Assembly (NCBI RefSeq): GCF_900114065.1
Contig: NZ_FORS01000001.1
Span: forward strand, 434,001-498,000
DNA: 64,000 nt
Source of the DNA: Stutzerimonas kunmingensis
Lineage (GTDB): Bacteria > Pseudomonadota > Gammaproteobacteria > Pseudomonadales > Pseudomonadaceae
Reading direction: 5' to 3'
The translations under genes were made by a program, and so were the position numbers. Shown here piece by piece: positions 1-9,272 of this stretch (positions are counted from its first letter, which is position 1; the number at the start of each line of letters is the position of its first letter). The notes beneath the pieces were generated by a model that did not search any database, was not told the DNA's origin, and saw only the letters and a program-made list of their open reading frames with translations.

Positions 1-3000
1 ACCACGGCACCAATCTGGTTGCGATTGACGTAGAGGTTGCCGACCCGCGCCAGTTGCTCGATGCGTTCGGCGGTTTCCTCGTTGCGGCTGTGCACGCCGA
101 GGGTCAGGCCGTAGCCGGTGCCGTTGATCGCCGCCACGACCTTTTCCAGATCCGCCGCGTCGTAGCGCACCACGTGCAGCACGGGCCCGAACTGCTCCTT
201 CTTGAGCTGGTGAATGCCGTCGATCTCGAAGGCGACCGGCGCCACGAAATGACCGTTCAGACCAGCCGGCAATGTCGCCTCGGCGATCAGGCGCCCTTCG
301 CTCTTGAGCTGCTGGATATGCGCCAGCAGGCCTTCACGAGCTTCCTGGTCGATCACCGGGCCGATGTCGTTCTCGCGCAGATGGGTCGGGCCGACGTTCA
401 GCTCGGCCATCGCGCCCTTGAGCAGCTCGATCACCCGGTCAGCGATATCACGCTGCACGTAGAGCACGCGCAACGCAGAGCAACGCTGACCGGCGCTGGT
501 GAAGGCGGAGCCGACGGCGTCCTTGATCACCTGCTCGGGCAGCGCGGTGGAATCGACGATCATCGCGTTTTGCCCGCCGGTTTCGGCGATCAGCGTGGCG
601 ATCGGGCCTTCCTTCTCGGCCAGCTGGCGGTTGATGATGCGCGCCGTGTCGGTCGAGCCGGTGAAGCACACGCCGACCACCCGCGGATCGCGACAGAACA
701 CGCCGCCCAGGGTAGCGCCATCGCCTGGCAGGAAGGCGATTGCCTCTTTCGGCAGGCCGGCTTCGAACATCAGTTCAAGCGCACGCGCAGCGATGAGGCT
801 GGTCTGCTCGGCCGGCTTGGCCAGCACGGTGTTGCCGGCCACCAGTGCCGCGGTGATCTGGCCGAGGTAGATTGCCAGCGGGAAGTTCCACGGGCTGACG
901 CAGACGAACACGCCGCGGCCTTCATGGAACAGCTCGTTACGCTCTCCGGTCGGGCCTTTCAACTCTTCGCGACCGAGCTTCTGCCGCGCCTGCTGAGCGT
1001 AGTAACGGCAGAAATCCACCGCCTCGCGTACTTCGTCGATGCCGTCCTGCAGCGACTTGCCGGCTTCCACGGTGCACAGCGCCATCAGCTCGGCGCGGTG
1101 CTGCTCCAGCAGATCGCCCAGGCGTTCCAGCACAGCGGCACGGGCTTCCACCGGCGTGGCATTCCAAGTCGGCCAGTAGGCTGCCAGGCGATCGATGGCC
1201 TGGCGCGCCTGGTCGGCGCTGGCGAACTGCGCCTGGCCGACAACCTTGTTCAGGTCATAGGGGCAGCGCACGTCGGACGGCGTTCCGGCGAGCCTTTGCC
1301 CGCTGATGACCGGCGCAGCCTGCCACTGGCGCTCGAGGAAAGGTTGGTAGGCGCTGGCCAGGTCGTTCCATTGGTTCTGGATATTCATGTTGATCCCTTG
1401 GGAGTTCTTGCGATTGCCGAACAGCGCCGGCGGCAGCGGAATGCGGGGGTTGCCCGGTGCGGCGAATCTGCGCAGCTGGCTCACCGGGTGATCGATCAGC
1501 GATTCGACCGGCACGCGCGGGTCGACCAGCTGATGAACGAAGGACGAGTTGGCACCGTTCTCCAGCAGGCGGCGCACCAGATAGGGCAGCAGGTCCTTGT
1601 GCGCGCCGACCGGGGCGTAGATGCGTACGTTGCGGGCGTACTTCTCGATCACCGTGTCGTACAGGGCATCGCCCATGCCGTGCAGGCGCTGGAACTCGAA
1701 CTCGCGCGGCTGCGAGATTTCCTCGGCCATGGCCAGGATGCAGCTGACGGTGTGCGCGTTGTGGCTGGCGAACTGCGGGTAGATCACCCCACGGGTGTGC
1801 TCGGACAACAGGTAGCGCGCGCAGGCGAGGTAGGAGGTGTCAGTGCCTTCCTTGCGCGTGTAAACGGGGTAGCCGTCCAGGCCCTGGACCTGGCACTGCT
1901 TGATCTCACTGTCCCAGTAGGCGCCCTTTACCAGCCGCAGCGGAATGCGTTCGCCAAGCTCACGACCGAGCAGCGTCAACCAGACCAGCACCGGCAGGCA
2001 GCGTTTGGAATAAGCCTGGATGACCAGGCCGAACTCACCCCAGCCGGCGATAGCCGGGTCGCGCAGGAGCTTTTCGTACAGTTCCAGCGACAGCTCGAGG
2101 CGGTCGGCCTCCTCGGCATCGATGGTGATCCCGACATTGCGCTGACGCGCCAGCACGGCCAGTTCGCGCACACTGGCGAACAGCTCGGTGAGCACGCGCT
2201 CGCGCTGGGCGACTTCGTAACGTGGATGCAGCGCCGACAACTTGATCGACACCGACGGACGCGGGCCCTTGCCGACCTGCGGCTCGGCACCGACGGTCTC
2301 CACAGCCTGACGATAGTCAGCCATGTACTTGGCGGCGTCCTCGGCAGTCAGCGCCGCTTCACCGAGCATGTCGAAGGAATAGGTGTAGCCCTTCTCGCGC
2401 TCGGGACGGCCGTTCTTCAGCGCTTCGGCGATGGTGCGGCCAAGCACGAACTGCTTGCCCATCAGCTTCATCGCCTGGTTCATCGCGCTGCGGATCACCG
2501 GCTCGCCGGAGCGCTTGAGCAGACGACCGATGACGTTCTTCGGACGGCCATCGGCAGTTTCCGGATCGACCACCTTGCCGGTCATCACCAGCCCCCAGGC
2601 GGCGAAGTTGACCAGCACGTTGTCGCTCTGGCCGAGGTGGCGCTCCCATTCGGCGGCGTTGAGCTTGTCGCGAATCAGCGCGTCAGCCGTGGCGGCATCC
2701 GGCACCCGCAGCAGCGCTTCGGCCAGGCACATCAGCATCAGCCCTTCCTGGGTGTCCAGACTGTACTGGCGCAGCAGCGCATCGAGGGTATCGACGGCAT
2801 TGTCACGCCCACGCACCGCCTCGATCAGGCTGCGCGCGCGCTCGCGAATGGCGGCAATGCCCGCCTCGCCGGGATCGGCAAGCTGCAGCAGTTCGGTGAG
2901 ATATTGCGCCTCGTCAACGGCGTAGTTGGCGCTGATGACGGGAAAGAATTCCGCGGCTTTCTGGTTGGCGAAGGCGCCTTCCAGCACGTGACCGGCCTTG

Positions 3001-3005
3001 AACAT
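1..3005 (-). CDS. putA: Bifunctional proline dehydrogenase / L-glutamate gamma-semialdehyde dehydrogenase PutA (3' end cut by window edge)
   Basis: Oxidises proline to glutamate in two steps: an FAD-dependent proline dehydrogenase, then an NAD-dependent aldehyde dehydrogenase. It is peripheral at the inner membrane. The frame is open from the ATG at 3005 to the window edge, about 1001 codons. The protein begins MFKAGHVLEG and has no ribbon-helix-helix DNA-binding domain at its N-terminus, unlike the longer PutA of E. coli or P. putida. It should therefore be an enzyme only, not an autorepressor. The proline dehydrogenase core lies in the first half. The aldehyde dehydrogenase half shows the VSPWNFPLA and FTGS motifs and the catalytic Cys (GQRCSAL, about residue 842). 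Compared with short PutA proteins of about 1060 aa, roughly 60 C-terminal residues are outside the window. A GAGGAG ribosome site lies 6 bases before the ATG. Confidence 0.96.
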   Translation of the reverse strand, partial: MFKAGHVLEGAFANQKAAEFFPVISANYAVDEAQYLTELLQLADPGEAGIAAIRERARSLIEAVRGRDNAVDTLDALLRQYSLDTQEGLMLMCLAEALLRVPDAATADALIRDKLNAAEWERHLGQSDNVLVNFAAWGLVMTGKVVDPETADGRPKNVIGRLLKRSGEPVIRSAMNQAMKLMGKQFVLGRTIAEALKNGRPEREKGYTYSFDMLGEAALTAEDAAKYMADYRQAVETVGAEPQVGKGPRPSVSIKLSALHPRYEVAQRERVLTELFASVRELAVLARQRNVGITIDAEEADRLELSLELYEKLLRDPAIAGWGEFGLVIQAYSKRCLPVLVWLTLLGRELGERIPLRLVKGAYWDSEIKQCQVQGLDGYPVYTRKEGTDTSYLACARYLLSEHTRGVIYPQFASHNAHTVSCILAMAEEISQPREFEFQRLHGMGDALYDTVIEKYARNVRIYAPVGAHKDLLPYLVRRLLENGANSSFVHQLVDPRVPVESLIDHPVSQLRRFAAPGNPRIPLPPALFGNRKNSQGINMNIQNQWNDLASAYQPFLERQWQAAPVISGQRLAGTPSDVRCPYDLNKVVGQAQFASADQARQAIDRLAAYWPTWNATPVEARAAVLERLGDLLEQHRAELMALCTVEAGKSLQDGIDEVREAVDFCRYYAQQARQKLGREELKGPTGERNELFHEGRGVFVCVSPWNFPLAIYLGQITAALVAGNTVLAKPAEQTSLIAARALELMFEAGLPKEAIAFLPGDGATLGGVFCRDPRVVGVCFTGSTDTARIINRQLAEKEGPIATLIAETGGQNAMIVDSTALPEQVIKDAVGSAFTSAGQRCSALRVLYVQRDIADRVIELLKGAMAELNVGPTHLRENDIGPVIDQEAREGLLAHIQQLKSEGRLIAEATLPAGLNGHFVAPVAFEIDGIHQLKKEQFGPVLHVVRYDAADLEKVVAAINGTGYGLTLGVHSRNEETAERIEQLARVGNLYVNRNQIGAV

Positions 3006-3133
3006 GCGCCGCTCCTCTTGTGATTGTGTCTGCTTATAGGTCTAGTCCACGGCCAGGCTGATGGTGCAGCACAAGACGAAGAGCCAGGTCGGGAGACGGA
3101 ATGTAGGGTCTGCAAGACGAGCCGTTCTTGCGC

Positions 3134-3167
3134 AAAACTACGGAAGTTTTACGAAAAACTACGAAAG
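3134..3167 (-). promoter_or_regulatory. Candidate AraC-type operator upstream of putA (two direct half-sites 21 bp apart)
   Basis: On the plus strand AAAACTACGGAAG (3134-3146) and AAAACTACGAAAG (3155-3167) differ at one base and start exactly 21 bp apart, two helical turns. This is the classical spacing of AraC-family half-sites. The pair lies in the 263-bp gap between the AraC-type gene and putA, about 130-160 bp before the putA start, as expected for an activator site. The repeats are seen directly; the binding protein is inferred. Confidence 0.5.
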
Positions 3168-3268
3168 CCGGACGCGGAAACGCGACCGTAATGAAAGCGC
3201 ACCAGGATGGCGCAGGAATATACCCCTGGTAGCTGAAGAGCCCGAAAACAGGGCAATCAGGAGAAAGC

Positions 3269-4066
3269 TCAGGAGTCCGGCTTGCGCAATCCGCGAGGGG
3301 TCAGACCCAGATAGCGACGGGTCGCCGTGGTCAATGCGCTCTGGCTGGAGAAGCCGCACTCCTCAGCAATCCGCACCAGCGGCAGCGGCGTTTCGCGCAG
3401 CAGGCGGGCAGCACGGTCGAGGCGGGTCTTGAGCAGGTACTGGTGTGGCGTGAGGCCGACGCAATCCTTGAACTGGGCGTGGAAGTGGCTGGGGCTGAGG
3501 CAGGCGACCTGGGCCAGCTCGGCGACGGTGATGCGTCGCGCCAGGTTGTCCTGAATATAGCTGTCCAGCCGCTGCAGATCGAGCGGTCCGGCCGGCCGCT
3601 GCTGGGACTCGCCGAACAGACGCAGGTGCAGTGCGCGCAACAGCACACCGCCCAGCGCCCGGGCCAGCAGCGGATCGCTGCCGTAGCGCGCCAGCTCGGC
3701 ACCGGCGTAGGCCAGCAGGTTCTGGAAATCGGCATCCAGCGCCGGATAGCGTGGCGCTTCGAACAGCCGGGCCAGCAGCTCGGGGTCCTCGGTGACGACA
3801 TCCTGCTCGTCGAGATCGATGATCAGCATGCGGTTGTCGCCCATGCCGGCGAAGCCGTGGTCGGCATCGCCCGGCACCAGACAGGCGCGCATCCGGCAGA
3901 CTTCGCCACCGGAGCCATTGACCTCGAATTCCGCGCGCCCAGAAAGCGACATCACCAACTGGTGATAGTCGTGGGCGTGCTGGTGAGTCTGGTCATCCAG
4001 GCGAAGCAGACGGGCGTTGAGCATGATGGGCACCTGTGCGTGCAAGCACTGTACCGAAGCCTGCAT
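3269..4066 (-). CDS. pruR: AraC-family transcriptional regulator, probable proline-utilisation activator PruR
   Basis: An N-terminal cupin-like sensing domain (residues about 20-130, with the His-rich DDQTHQHAHDYHQL segment) is followed by a C-terminal AraC double helix-turn-helix (about 165-262, ending RRYLGLTPRGLRK). In P. aeruginosa the AraC-type regulator beside putA is PruR, which activates putA in response to proline. Gene order and orientation here (regulator upstream of and parallel to putA, Lon-like gene divergent) agree. I chose the ATG at 4066 (MQASVQCL, preceded by AGGGG). The ATG at 4024 (MLNARLLR, preceded by AGGTG at 6-base spacing) is almost as likely, and a start at 4129 is possible but has less support. 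The functional assignment rests on synteny. Confidence 0.85.
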   Translation of the reverse strand: MQASVQCLHAQVPIMLNARLLRLDDQTHQHAHDYHQLVMSLSGRAEFEVNGSGGEVCRMRACLVPGDADHGFAGMGDNRMLIIDLDEQDVVTEDPELLARLFEAPRYPALDADFQNLLAYAGAELARYGSDPLLARALGGVLLRALHLRLFGESQQRPAGPLDLQRLDSYIQDNLARRITVAELAQVACLSPSHFHAQFKDCVGLTPHQYLLKTRLDRAARLLRETPLPLVRIAEECGFSSQSALTTATRRYLGLTPRGLRKPDS

Positions 4067-4149
4067 GAAGTGCCCACCCCTATGCGACGGGATTGAAATC
4101 ATCCGGGCCACCACCCATCTAAGGTGCACGTATTCGCAACGGGTGCCGC

Positions 4150-6537
4150 ATGAACGACGACGTCAATCAGGATCATATCGAGCAGGAAATCATCTCCTCC
4201 AACGGTCTCGTACTGCCCGATCAACAGCAGCCGGACAAGCTCTACATCATCCCGGTGCACAACCGACCTTTCTTCCCGGCGCAGGTGTTGCCGGTGATCG
4301 TCAACGAAGATCCCTGGGCCGAGACCCTGGATCGCGTGGCGAAGACGCCGCACCAGCGCGTGGCACTATTTTTCGTCGACTCGCCGGTGCTGGACATGGC
4401 CACCTTCGACCCGGACAGCCTGCCGGAGCACGGCACCATGGTCCGCGTGCATCACGCCTCGCAGGAGGGCGGCAAGCTGCAGTTCGTCGCCCAGGGCCTG
4501 GCGCGGGTGCGCATCCGCGGCTGGCTGCGGCGCAAACCACCGTATCTGGTGGAAGTCGATTACCCGAAAAGCGATGACGACCCGCGCGACGAGGTGAAGG
4601 CCTACGGCATGGCGCTGATCAACGCGATCAAGGAACTGCTGCCGCTCAACCCGCTGTATAGCGAGGAGTTGAAGAACTACCTGAACCGCTTCAGCCCCAA
4701 CGACCCGTCGCCGCTGTCGGACTTCGCCGCCGCGCTGACCACCGCGCCTGGCGTGGAGCTGCAGGAAGTGCTGGATACCGTGCCGGTCTTGAAGCGCATG
4801 GAGAAGGTGTTGCCGCTGCTGCGCAAGGAAGTGGAAGTCGCCAGGCTGCAGAAGGAACTGACCGGCGAGGTCAACCGCAAGATCGGCGAGCGCCAGCGCG
4901 AGTTCTTCCTCAAGGAACAGCTGAAGATCATCCAGCGCGAGCTGGGCATCACCAAGGATGACAAGAGCGCCGACGCCGACGAGTTCCGCGCCCGCCTTGA
5001 CGGTAAGGTGGTGCCGCCCGCCGCGCAGAAGCGAATCGACGAGGAACTGAACAAGCTGTCGATACTCGAAACCGGCTCGCCGGAATATGCCGTCACCCGC
5101 AACTATCTCGACTGGGCCACCGCCCTGCCCTGGGGCGTATTCGGCCAGGACAAGCTCGACCTCAAGCGTGCGCGCAAGGTGCTGGACAAGCACCACGCTG
5201 GCCTCGATGACATCAAGAACCGCATCCTCGAATTTCTTGCCGTCGGCGCCTTCAAGGGCGAGATCGCCGGCTCCATCGTGCTGCTGGTCGGCCCGCCCGG
5301 CGTGGGCAAGACCAGCATCGGCAAGTCCATCGCCGAGTCTCTTGGGCGGCCCTTCTATCGCTTTAGCGTCGGCGGCATGCGCGATGAGGCGGAGATCAAG
5401 GGCCACCGCCGCACCTACATCGGCGCCCTGCCCGGCAAGCTGGTGCAGGCGCTCAAGGATGTCGAGGTGATGAACCCGGTGATCATGCTCGACGAGATCG
5501 ACAAGCTCAGCACCAGCTATCAGGGCGATCCGGCTTCAGCGCTGCTGGAAACGCTCGACCCGGAGCAGAACGTCGAATTCCTCGATCATTACCTGGACCT
5601 GCGCCTGGACCTGTCCAAGGTGCTGTTCGTCTGCACGGCAAACACCCTGGACTCGATTCCCGGCCCGCTGCTCGACCGCATGGAGGTAATCCGCCTGTCC
5701 GGCTACATCGCCGAGGAGAAGCTGGCCATCGCCAAACGTCACCTGTGGCCCAAGCTGCTGGACAAGACCGGCGTGCCCAAGCAGCGCCTCGCCATCAGCG
5801 ACAGCGCCATGAAAGCGGTGATCGAAGGCTATGCCCGTGAAGCTGGTGTGCGTCAGCTGGAGAAGCAACTGGGCAAGCTGGTCCGCAAGGCAGTGGTGCA
5901 GTTGCTGGAAGACCCCCAAGCGGTACTGAAGATCACGCCGAAGGATCTGGAAAGCTACCTCGGCAAACCGGTGTTTCGCAGCGAACAGGTGCTCTCCGGC
6001 GTCGGCGTGATCACAGGCCTCGCCTGGACCAGCATGGGCGGCGCCACCCTGCCGATCGAGGCCACGCGCATCCACACGCTGAACCGCGGCTTCAAGCTCA
6101 CCGGCAAGCTCGGTGACGTGATGAAGGAATCGGCGGAGATCGCCTACAGCTACGTCAGCTCGAACCTGAAAACCTTCAAGGGCGATCCGGAGTTCTTCGA
6201 CCAGGCCTTCGTGCACCTGCACGTGCCGGAAGGCGCGACGCCGAAGGACGGCCCCAGCGCCGGCATCACCATGGCCAGCGCGCTGCTCTCCCTTGCGCGC
6301 AACCAGCCGCCGAAGAAAGGCGTGGCCATGACCGGAGAGCTGACGCTGACCGGTCACGTATTGCCGATCGGCGGAGTGCGCGAGAAGGTGATCGCGGCGC
6401 GGCGACAGAAGATATTCGAGCTGATCCTGCCGGAAGCCAATCGCGGCGACTTCGAAGAGTTGCCTGACTACCTCAAGGAAGGTCTGACCGTGCATTTCGC
6501 CAAGCGCTTCGCTGATGTGGCCAAGGTGCTGTTCTGA
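4150..6537 (+). CDS. asrA: Lon-type ATP-dependent serine protease (AsrA-like second Lon)
   Basis: A 795-aa cytosolic AAA+ protease of the Lon family. It has an N-terminal LON substrate-binding domain (about residues 30-230), a coiled-coil linker, the Walker A motif GPPGVGKT at 381-388, Walker B with VIMLDEIDK, and a C-terminal S16 protease domain. The catalytic dyad is Ser703 (in PKDGPSAGI) and Lys746 (in GGVREKVIAA), with the 43-residue spacing usual for Lon. The sequence begins MNDDVNQDHI and carries the IPVHNRPFFPAQVLP start of the LON domain. In P. aeruginosa the homologue beside pruR is AsrA, linked to heat-shock and aminoglycoside responses. It is distinct from the housekeeping lon that normally follows clpX. 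It is transcribed divergently from the AraC-type gene across about 80 bp. Confidence 0.93.
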   Translation: MNDDVNQDHIEQEIISSNGLVLPDQQQPDKLYIIPVHNRPFFPAQVLPVIVNEDPWAETLDRVAKTPHQRVALFFVDSPVLDMATFDPDSLPEHGTMVRVHHASQEGGKLQFVAQGLARVRIRGWLRRKPPYLVEVDYPKSDDDPRDEVKAYGMALINAIKELLPLNPLYSEELKNYLNRFSPNDPSPLSDFAAALTTAPGVELQEVLDTVPVLKRMEKVLPLLRKEVEVARLQKELTGEVNRKIGERQREFFLKEQLKIIQRELGITKDDKSADADEFRARLDGKVVPPAAQKRIDEELNKLSILETGSPEYAVTRNYLDWATALPWGVFGQDKLDLKRARKVLDKHHAGLDDIKNRILEFLAVGAFKGEIAGSIVLLVGPPGVGKTSIGKSIAESLGRPFYRFSVGGMRDEAEIKGHRRTYIGALPGKLVQALKDVEVMNPVIMLDEIDKLSTSYQGDPASALLETLDPEQNVEFLDHYLDLRLDLSKVLFVCTANTLDSIPGPLLDRMEVIRLSGYIAEEKLAIAKRHLWPKLLDKTGVPKQRLAISDSAMKAVIEGYAREAGVRQLEKQLGKLVRKAVVQLLEDPQAVLKITPKDLESYLGKPVFRSEQVLSGVGVITGLAWTSMGGATLPIEATRIHTLNRGFKLTGKLGDVMKESAEIAYSYVSSNLKTFKGDPEFFDQAFVHLHVPEGATPKDGPSAGITMASALLSLARNQPPKKGVAMTGELTLTGHVLPIGGVREKVIAARRQKIFELILPEANRGDFEELPDYLKEGLTVHFAKRFADVAKVLF

Positions 6538-6682
6538 CGCGGGACGAGCTGCAGACCAGCTGAAGTCGAAGGGTGGAAGTCGCGCTGCACTTCCACCTCC
6601 GGACCGGCGCAGACGGAGTACCCGCCTGCGACCAGGCTCTTTTGGGCTATCCTTCCCAACTCAATTCCGACCGGTGCCGATC

Positions 6683-7084
6683 ATGCCTTTCGACATCCCC
6701 CGTCTGTTACTGCCCGCCAGCGTCGCCCTGCTCGCTGCCTGCGCAAGCAACGACAAGACGCCCTCCAGCGTCGTGCTCAGCGACGACAACCGCTGCCCGC
6801 AAACACTGCAGAGCGGCCAGCAACTCATCGTCAGCCTGCCGAGCAACCCTGCGACGGGCTATCGCTGGATTCTGCACGAAGCCGCCGCGGAGCAATTGCA
6901 CAGCCTCGGCCCCGAAGTGTTCAGCAATCCGAAAGGCGACATGATCGGTGGGGATGGCCTGTCCACCTGGCGCTTCGAGGCACAGGAGCCAGGCAGCGGC
7001 AGGCTGTACCTCACCTATCAACGCCCGTGGGAGGTCGACGCCGAGCCTGCGGGCATGTTCGATTGCCGGATCGAGGTGCGCTGA
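6683..7084 (+). CDS. icp: Chagasin-type (I42) cysteine peptidase inhibitor, lipoprotein
   Basis: A 133-aa exported protein. The signal peptide ends in a lipobox (LLAAC, Cys20), so the mature form is probably lipid-anchored. The inhibitor domain shows the three loops of the chagasin/amoebiapain family: NPATGY (55-60), GGDGLSTW (about 89-96) and YQRPW (112-116). Two further cysteines (38 and 128) could form a disulfide in the periplasm. The family blocks papain-like C1 peptidases by wedging these loops into the active-site cleft. The ATG at 6683 was chosen because the signal peptide begins there; upstream in-frame codons have no signal character. It lies 145 bp after the Lon-like protease, as in P. 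aeruginosa. No papain-like peptidase is encoded in this window. Confidence 0.88.
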   Translation: MPFDIPRLLLPASVALLAACASNDKTPSSVVLSDDNRCPQTLQSGQQLIVSLPSNPATGYRWILHEAAAEQLHSLGPEVFSNPKGDMIGGDGLSTWRFEAQEPGSGRLYLTYQRPWEVDAEPAGMFDCRIEVR

Positions 7085-7157
7085 GTCGGGCAGAGCCCGC
7101 GGCGAGCGTGGTTTCGGCTACAATGCCGCCCCGTTTTCACACACGCCGCCCGACACC

Positions 7158-7901
7158 GTGAGCCACGATCTCGACCGTCTGTTCGCCCAGCCCCTGCCCC
7201 GCATTCAGGACTTCGTCTTCAACGAGGACGTGGTGCGGGTGTTTCCCGACATGATCAAGCGCTCTGTGCCCGGTTACCCGACCATCGTCGAGAACATCGG
7301 CGTGATCGCCGCTCAGTTCGCACAGCCGCATACTCATCTGTATGACCTAGGCTGCTCGCTGGGCGCGGTGACCCAGGCCCTGCGTCGTCACGTGACTGCC
7401 GACAACTGCCAGGTCGTCGCCGTGGATAACTCCGCGGCAATGGTCGAGCGCTGCCGCGAATACCTCCACGGGCAGGACTCGATGTTTCAGGAACTGCTGC
7501 CGGTCGACGTCATCGAGGGCGACATCCTGGCTCTGCAGTTCCAGCCCAGCTCGCTGGTGGCGCTGAACTTCACCCTGCAGTTCATCGCACCGGAACAGCG
7601 CCCGGCCCTGCTCAGCCGCATTCGCCAGGCGCTGGTGCCCGGTGGCGCGCTGATCCTGTCGGAAAAGCTGCGCTTCGAGGATGAAGACGAGCAACAATTG
7701 CTGACCGACCTGCACATCGCCTTCAAGCGCGCCAATGGCTACAGCGAACTGGAAATCGCCCAGAAGCGCAGCGCCATCGAGAACGTGATGAAGCCCGACA
7801 GCCTGGAAACCCATCGCCAACGGCTACTGGATGCCGGCTTTTCCAAGGTCGTGCCCTGGTTCCAGTGCCTGAACTTCGCCTCGCTGATCGCCCTGCCATG
7901 A
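7158..7901 (+). CDS. cmoA: Carboxy-S-adenosyl-L-methionine synthase CmoA
   Basis: Converts S-adenosylmethionine and prephenate to carboxy-SAM, the donor for the wobble-uridine modification 5-oxyacetyluridine in tRNA. The protein has 247 aa and a class I methyltransferase fold. The SAM-binding motif [11 protein letters not shown] starts at residue 62 and the N-terminal region [19 protein letters not shown] is typical of CmoA. The start is a GTG at 7158, which gives the family N-terminus ([10 protein letters not shown]); the reading frame upstream is unrelated. The stop overlaps the cmoB start in an ATGA, so the two are translationally coupled. This matches their sequential roles. Confidence 0.96.
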   Translation: MSHDLDRLFAQPLPRIQDFVFNEDVVRVFPDMIKRSVPGYPTIVENIGVIAAQFAQPHTHLYDLGCSLGAVTQALRRHVTADNCQVVAVDNSAAMVERCREYLHGQDSMFQELLPVDVIEGDILALQFQPSSLVALNFTLQFIAPEQRPALLSRIRQALVPGGALILSEKLRFEDEDEQQLLTDLHIAFKRANGYSELEIAQKRSAIENVMKPDSLETHRQRLLDAGFSKVVPWFQCLNFASLIALP

Positions 7902-8860
7902 ACCTCGACCTGACTCCCCTCGCCTGGCGCCTGGCCGGCACCCCGCTCGCCGCCTGGGCCAACGGCGTTCAGCAGCAGCTGGACGCCAAACTCGCGGTTG
8001 GTCACGGTGATCTGCCGCGCTGGCGGCGTGCCGTCGATGCGCTGCCTGCGCTGGCGCCAGTGCAGGTCGAACTGCGTGACGGCTTCCGCCTCGACGCGAC
8101 CTGTGACGACGCCGCGCGCCAGGCCACCCACGATGCGCTGATGGGGCTCTCGCCATGGCGCAAGGGTCCGTTCGACGTGTTCGGCGTGCATGTCGATACC
8201 GAGTGGCGCTCGGACTGGAAGTGGGACCGGGTCGCGCCGCACCTGAATCTGGCCGGCAAACGCATCCTCGACGTCGGTTGCGGCAACGGCTACTACATGT
8301 GGCGCATGCTCGGTGCCGGCGCCGACAGCGTGATCGGGGTCGACCCGAACTGGCTGTTCTTCTGCCAGTTCCATGCGATGAAGCGCTACCTGCAGGAGCT
8401 GCCGGTCTGGCATCTGCCGTTCGCACTGGAAGAACTGCCGGCCAGGCTCGAAGGCTTCGAGACGGTGTTCTCCATGGGCGTGCTCTACCATCGCCGCTCG
8501 CCGGTCGACCATCTGCTCGACCTCAAGGACTGCCTGGTACGCGGCGGCGAACTGGTGCTAGAGACCCTGGTGGTGGAAGGCGACGAAAATACCGCACTGG
8601 TGCCGGAAGACCGCTATGCGCAGATGCGCAACGTCTGGTTCTTGCCCTCGGTGAAGGCGCTGGAATGCTGGTTGCGCCGCGCCGGCTTTGTCGACGTGCG
8701 CTGCGTGGATGTCAGCGTGACCAGCATTGAGGAACAGCGCAGCACCGAGTGGATGCGCTACCAGTCGTTGCCCGACTTCCTCGACCCGCAAGACCACGGC
8801 AAAACGGTCGAAGGCTTGCCGGCCCCAATGCGCGCCGTGCTCCTCGCCCGCAAGCCCTGA
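7898..8860 (+). CDS. cmoB: tRNA U34 carboxymethyltransferase CmoB
   Basis: Transfers the carboxymethyl group of carboxy-SAM to 5-hydroxyuridine at position 34 of tRNA, giving cmo5U, which widens decoding of family-box codons. The protein has 320 aa. A CmoB-specific N-terminal half is followed by the SAM-binding motif [12 protein letters not shown] at residues 123-134. The stretch [15 protein letters not shown] is a strong CmoB signature. It starts at the ATG that overlaps the cmoA stop by 4 bases. The gene ends 16 bp before the convergent DUF1127 gene. Confidence 0.96.
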   Translation: MNLDLTPLAWRLAGTPLAAWANGVQQQLDAKLAVGHGDLPRWRRAVDALPALAPVQVELRDGFRLDATCDDAARQATHDALMGLSPWRKGPFDVFGVHVDTEWRSDWKWDRVAPHLNLAGKRILDVGCGNGYYMWRMLGAGADSVIGVDPNWLFFCQFHAMKRYLQELPVWHLPFALEELPARLEGFETVFSMGVLYHRRSPVDHLLDLKDCLVRGGELVLETLVVEGDENTALVPEDRYAQMRNVWFLPSVKALECWLRRAGFVDVRCVDVSVTSIEEQRSTEWMRYQSLPDFLDPQDHGKTVEGLPAPMRAVLLARKP

Positions 8861-8875
8861 CAGTAGGTTGGCCGC

Positions 8876-9163
8876 TCAACGAGCGGCCCGGGCAGCGCTG
8901 GGGCGCTTGCGTCGCTGCGCTACCAATTGACGCAACGGTGTATTAGCCATCTCCCCGAGACAGCGCCGATCCAGATCGCGCGACGCCAGCTGCCGATCAT
9001 CCAGCTTCAACAACTGCCGATACAGGCGTCGCTGCCGCCAGGCGCGAAACCAGTCATGCAGGCTGCGCTGCAGATCCAGCGGCCACATGGCCGGCATGTA
9101 GAAGTCCGGTAGCTGCGGATCGGACTGTTGTCGTACATGGGTATCGCGTCGTTCACCAGACAT
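8876..9163 (-). CDS. DUF1127 (YjiS-like) small protein
   Basis: A 95-aa basic, Arg-rich cytoplasmic protein. The C-terminal half (about residues 48-85) carries the DUF1127/YjiS pattern: RRLYRQLLKLDDRQLASRDL, where a short Arg-rich helix precedes a D-x-x-L-x-D-L-like segment. DUF1127 proteins are small and some bind RNA or affect phosphate and carbon metabolism in other bacteria; no role can be given here. The ATG at 9163 is strongly supported by GGAGGTGAG just upstream. A longer in-frame extension to 9397 runs into the LysR promoter and coding region and was not used. It is divergent from the LysR gene and convergent with cmoB. Confidence 0.8.
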   Translation of the reverse strand: MSGERRDTHVRQQSDPQLPDFYMPAMWPLDLQRSLHDWFRAWRQRRLYRQLLKLDDRQLASRDLDRRCLGEMANTPLRQLVAQRRKRPSAARAAR

Positions 9164-9272
9164 GCTCACCTCCGCTTGGCTCTCGGTGGCCACGGGCTTG
9201 TGGCGCCACCGGTTGCCAACAGGATGAGCGGGCATCAGTCGTTCAAAAAAACGACTAATATGAAAGCCTGTG

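Noticed and set aside
54-3023. A 989-codon open frame antisense to putA
   Set aside because: It mirrors the high-GC codon pattern of putA on the other strand, has no ribosome site and no recognisable domain. putA itself is unmistakable.
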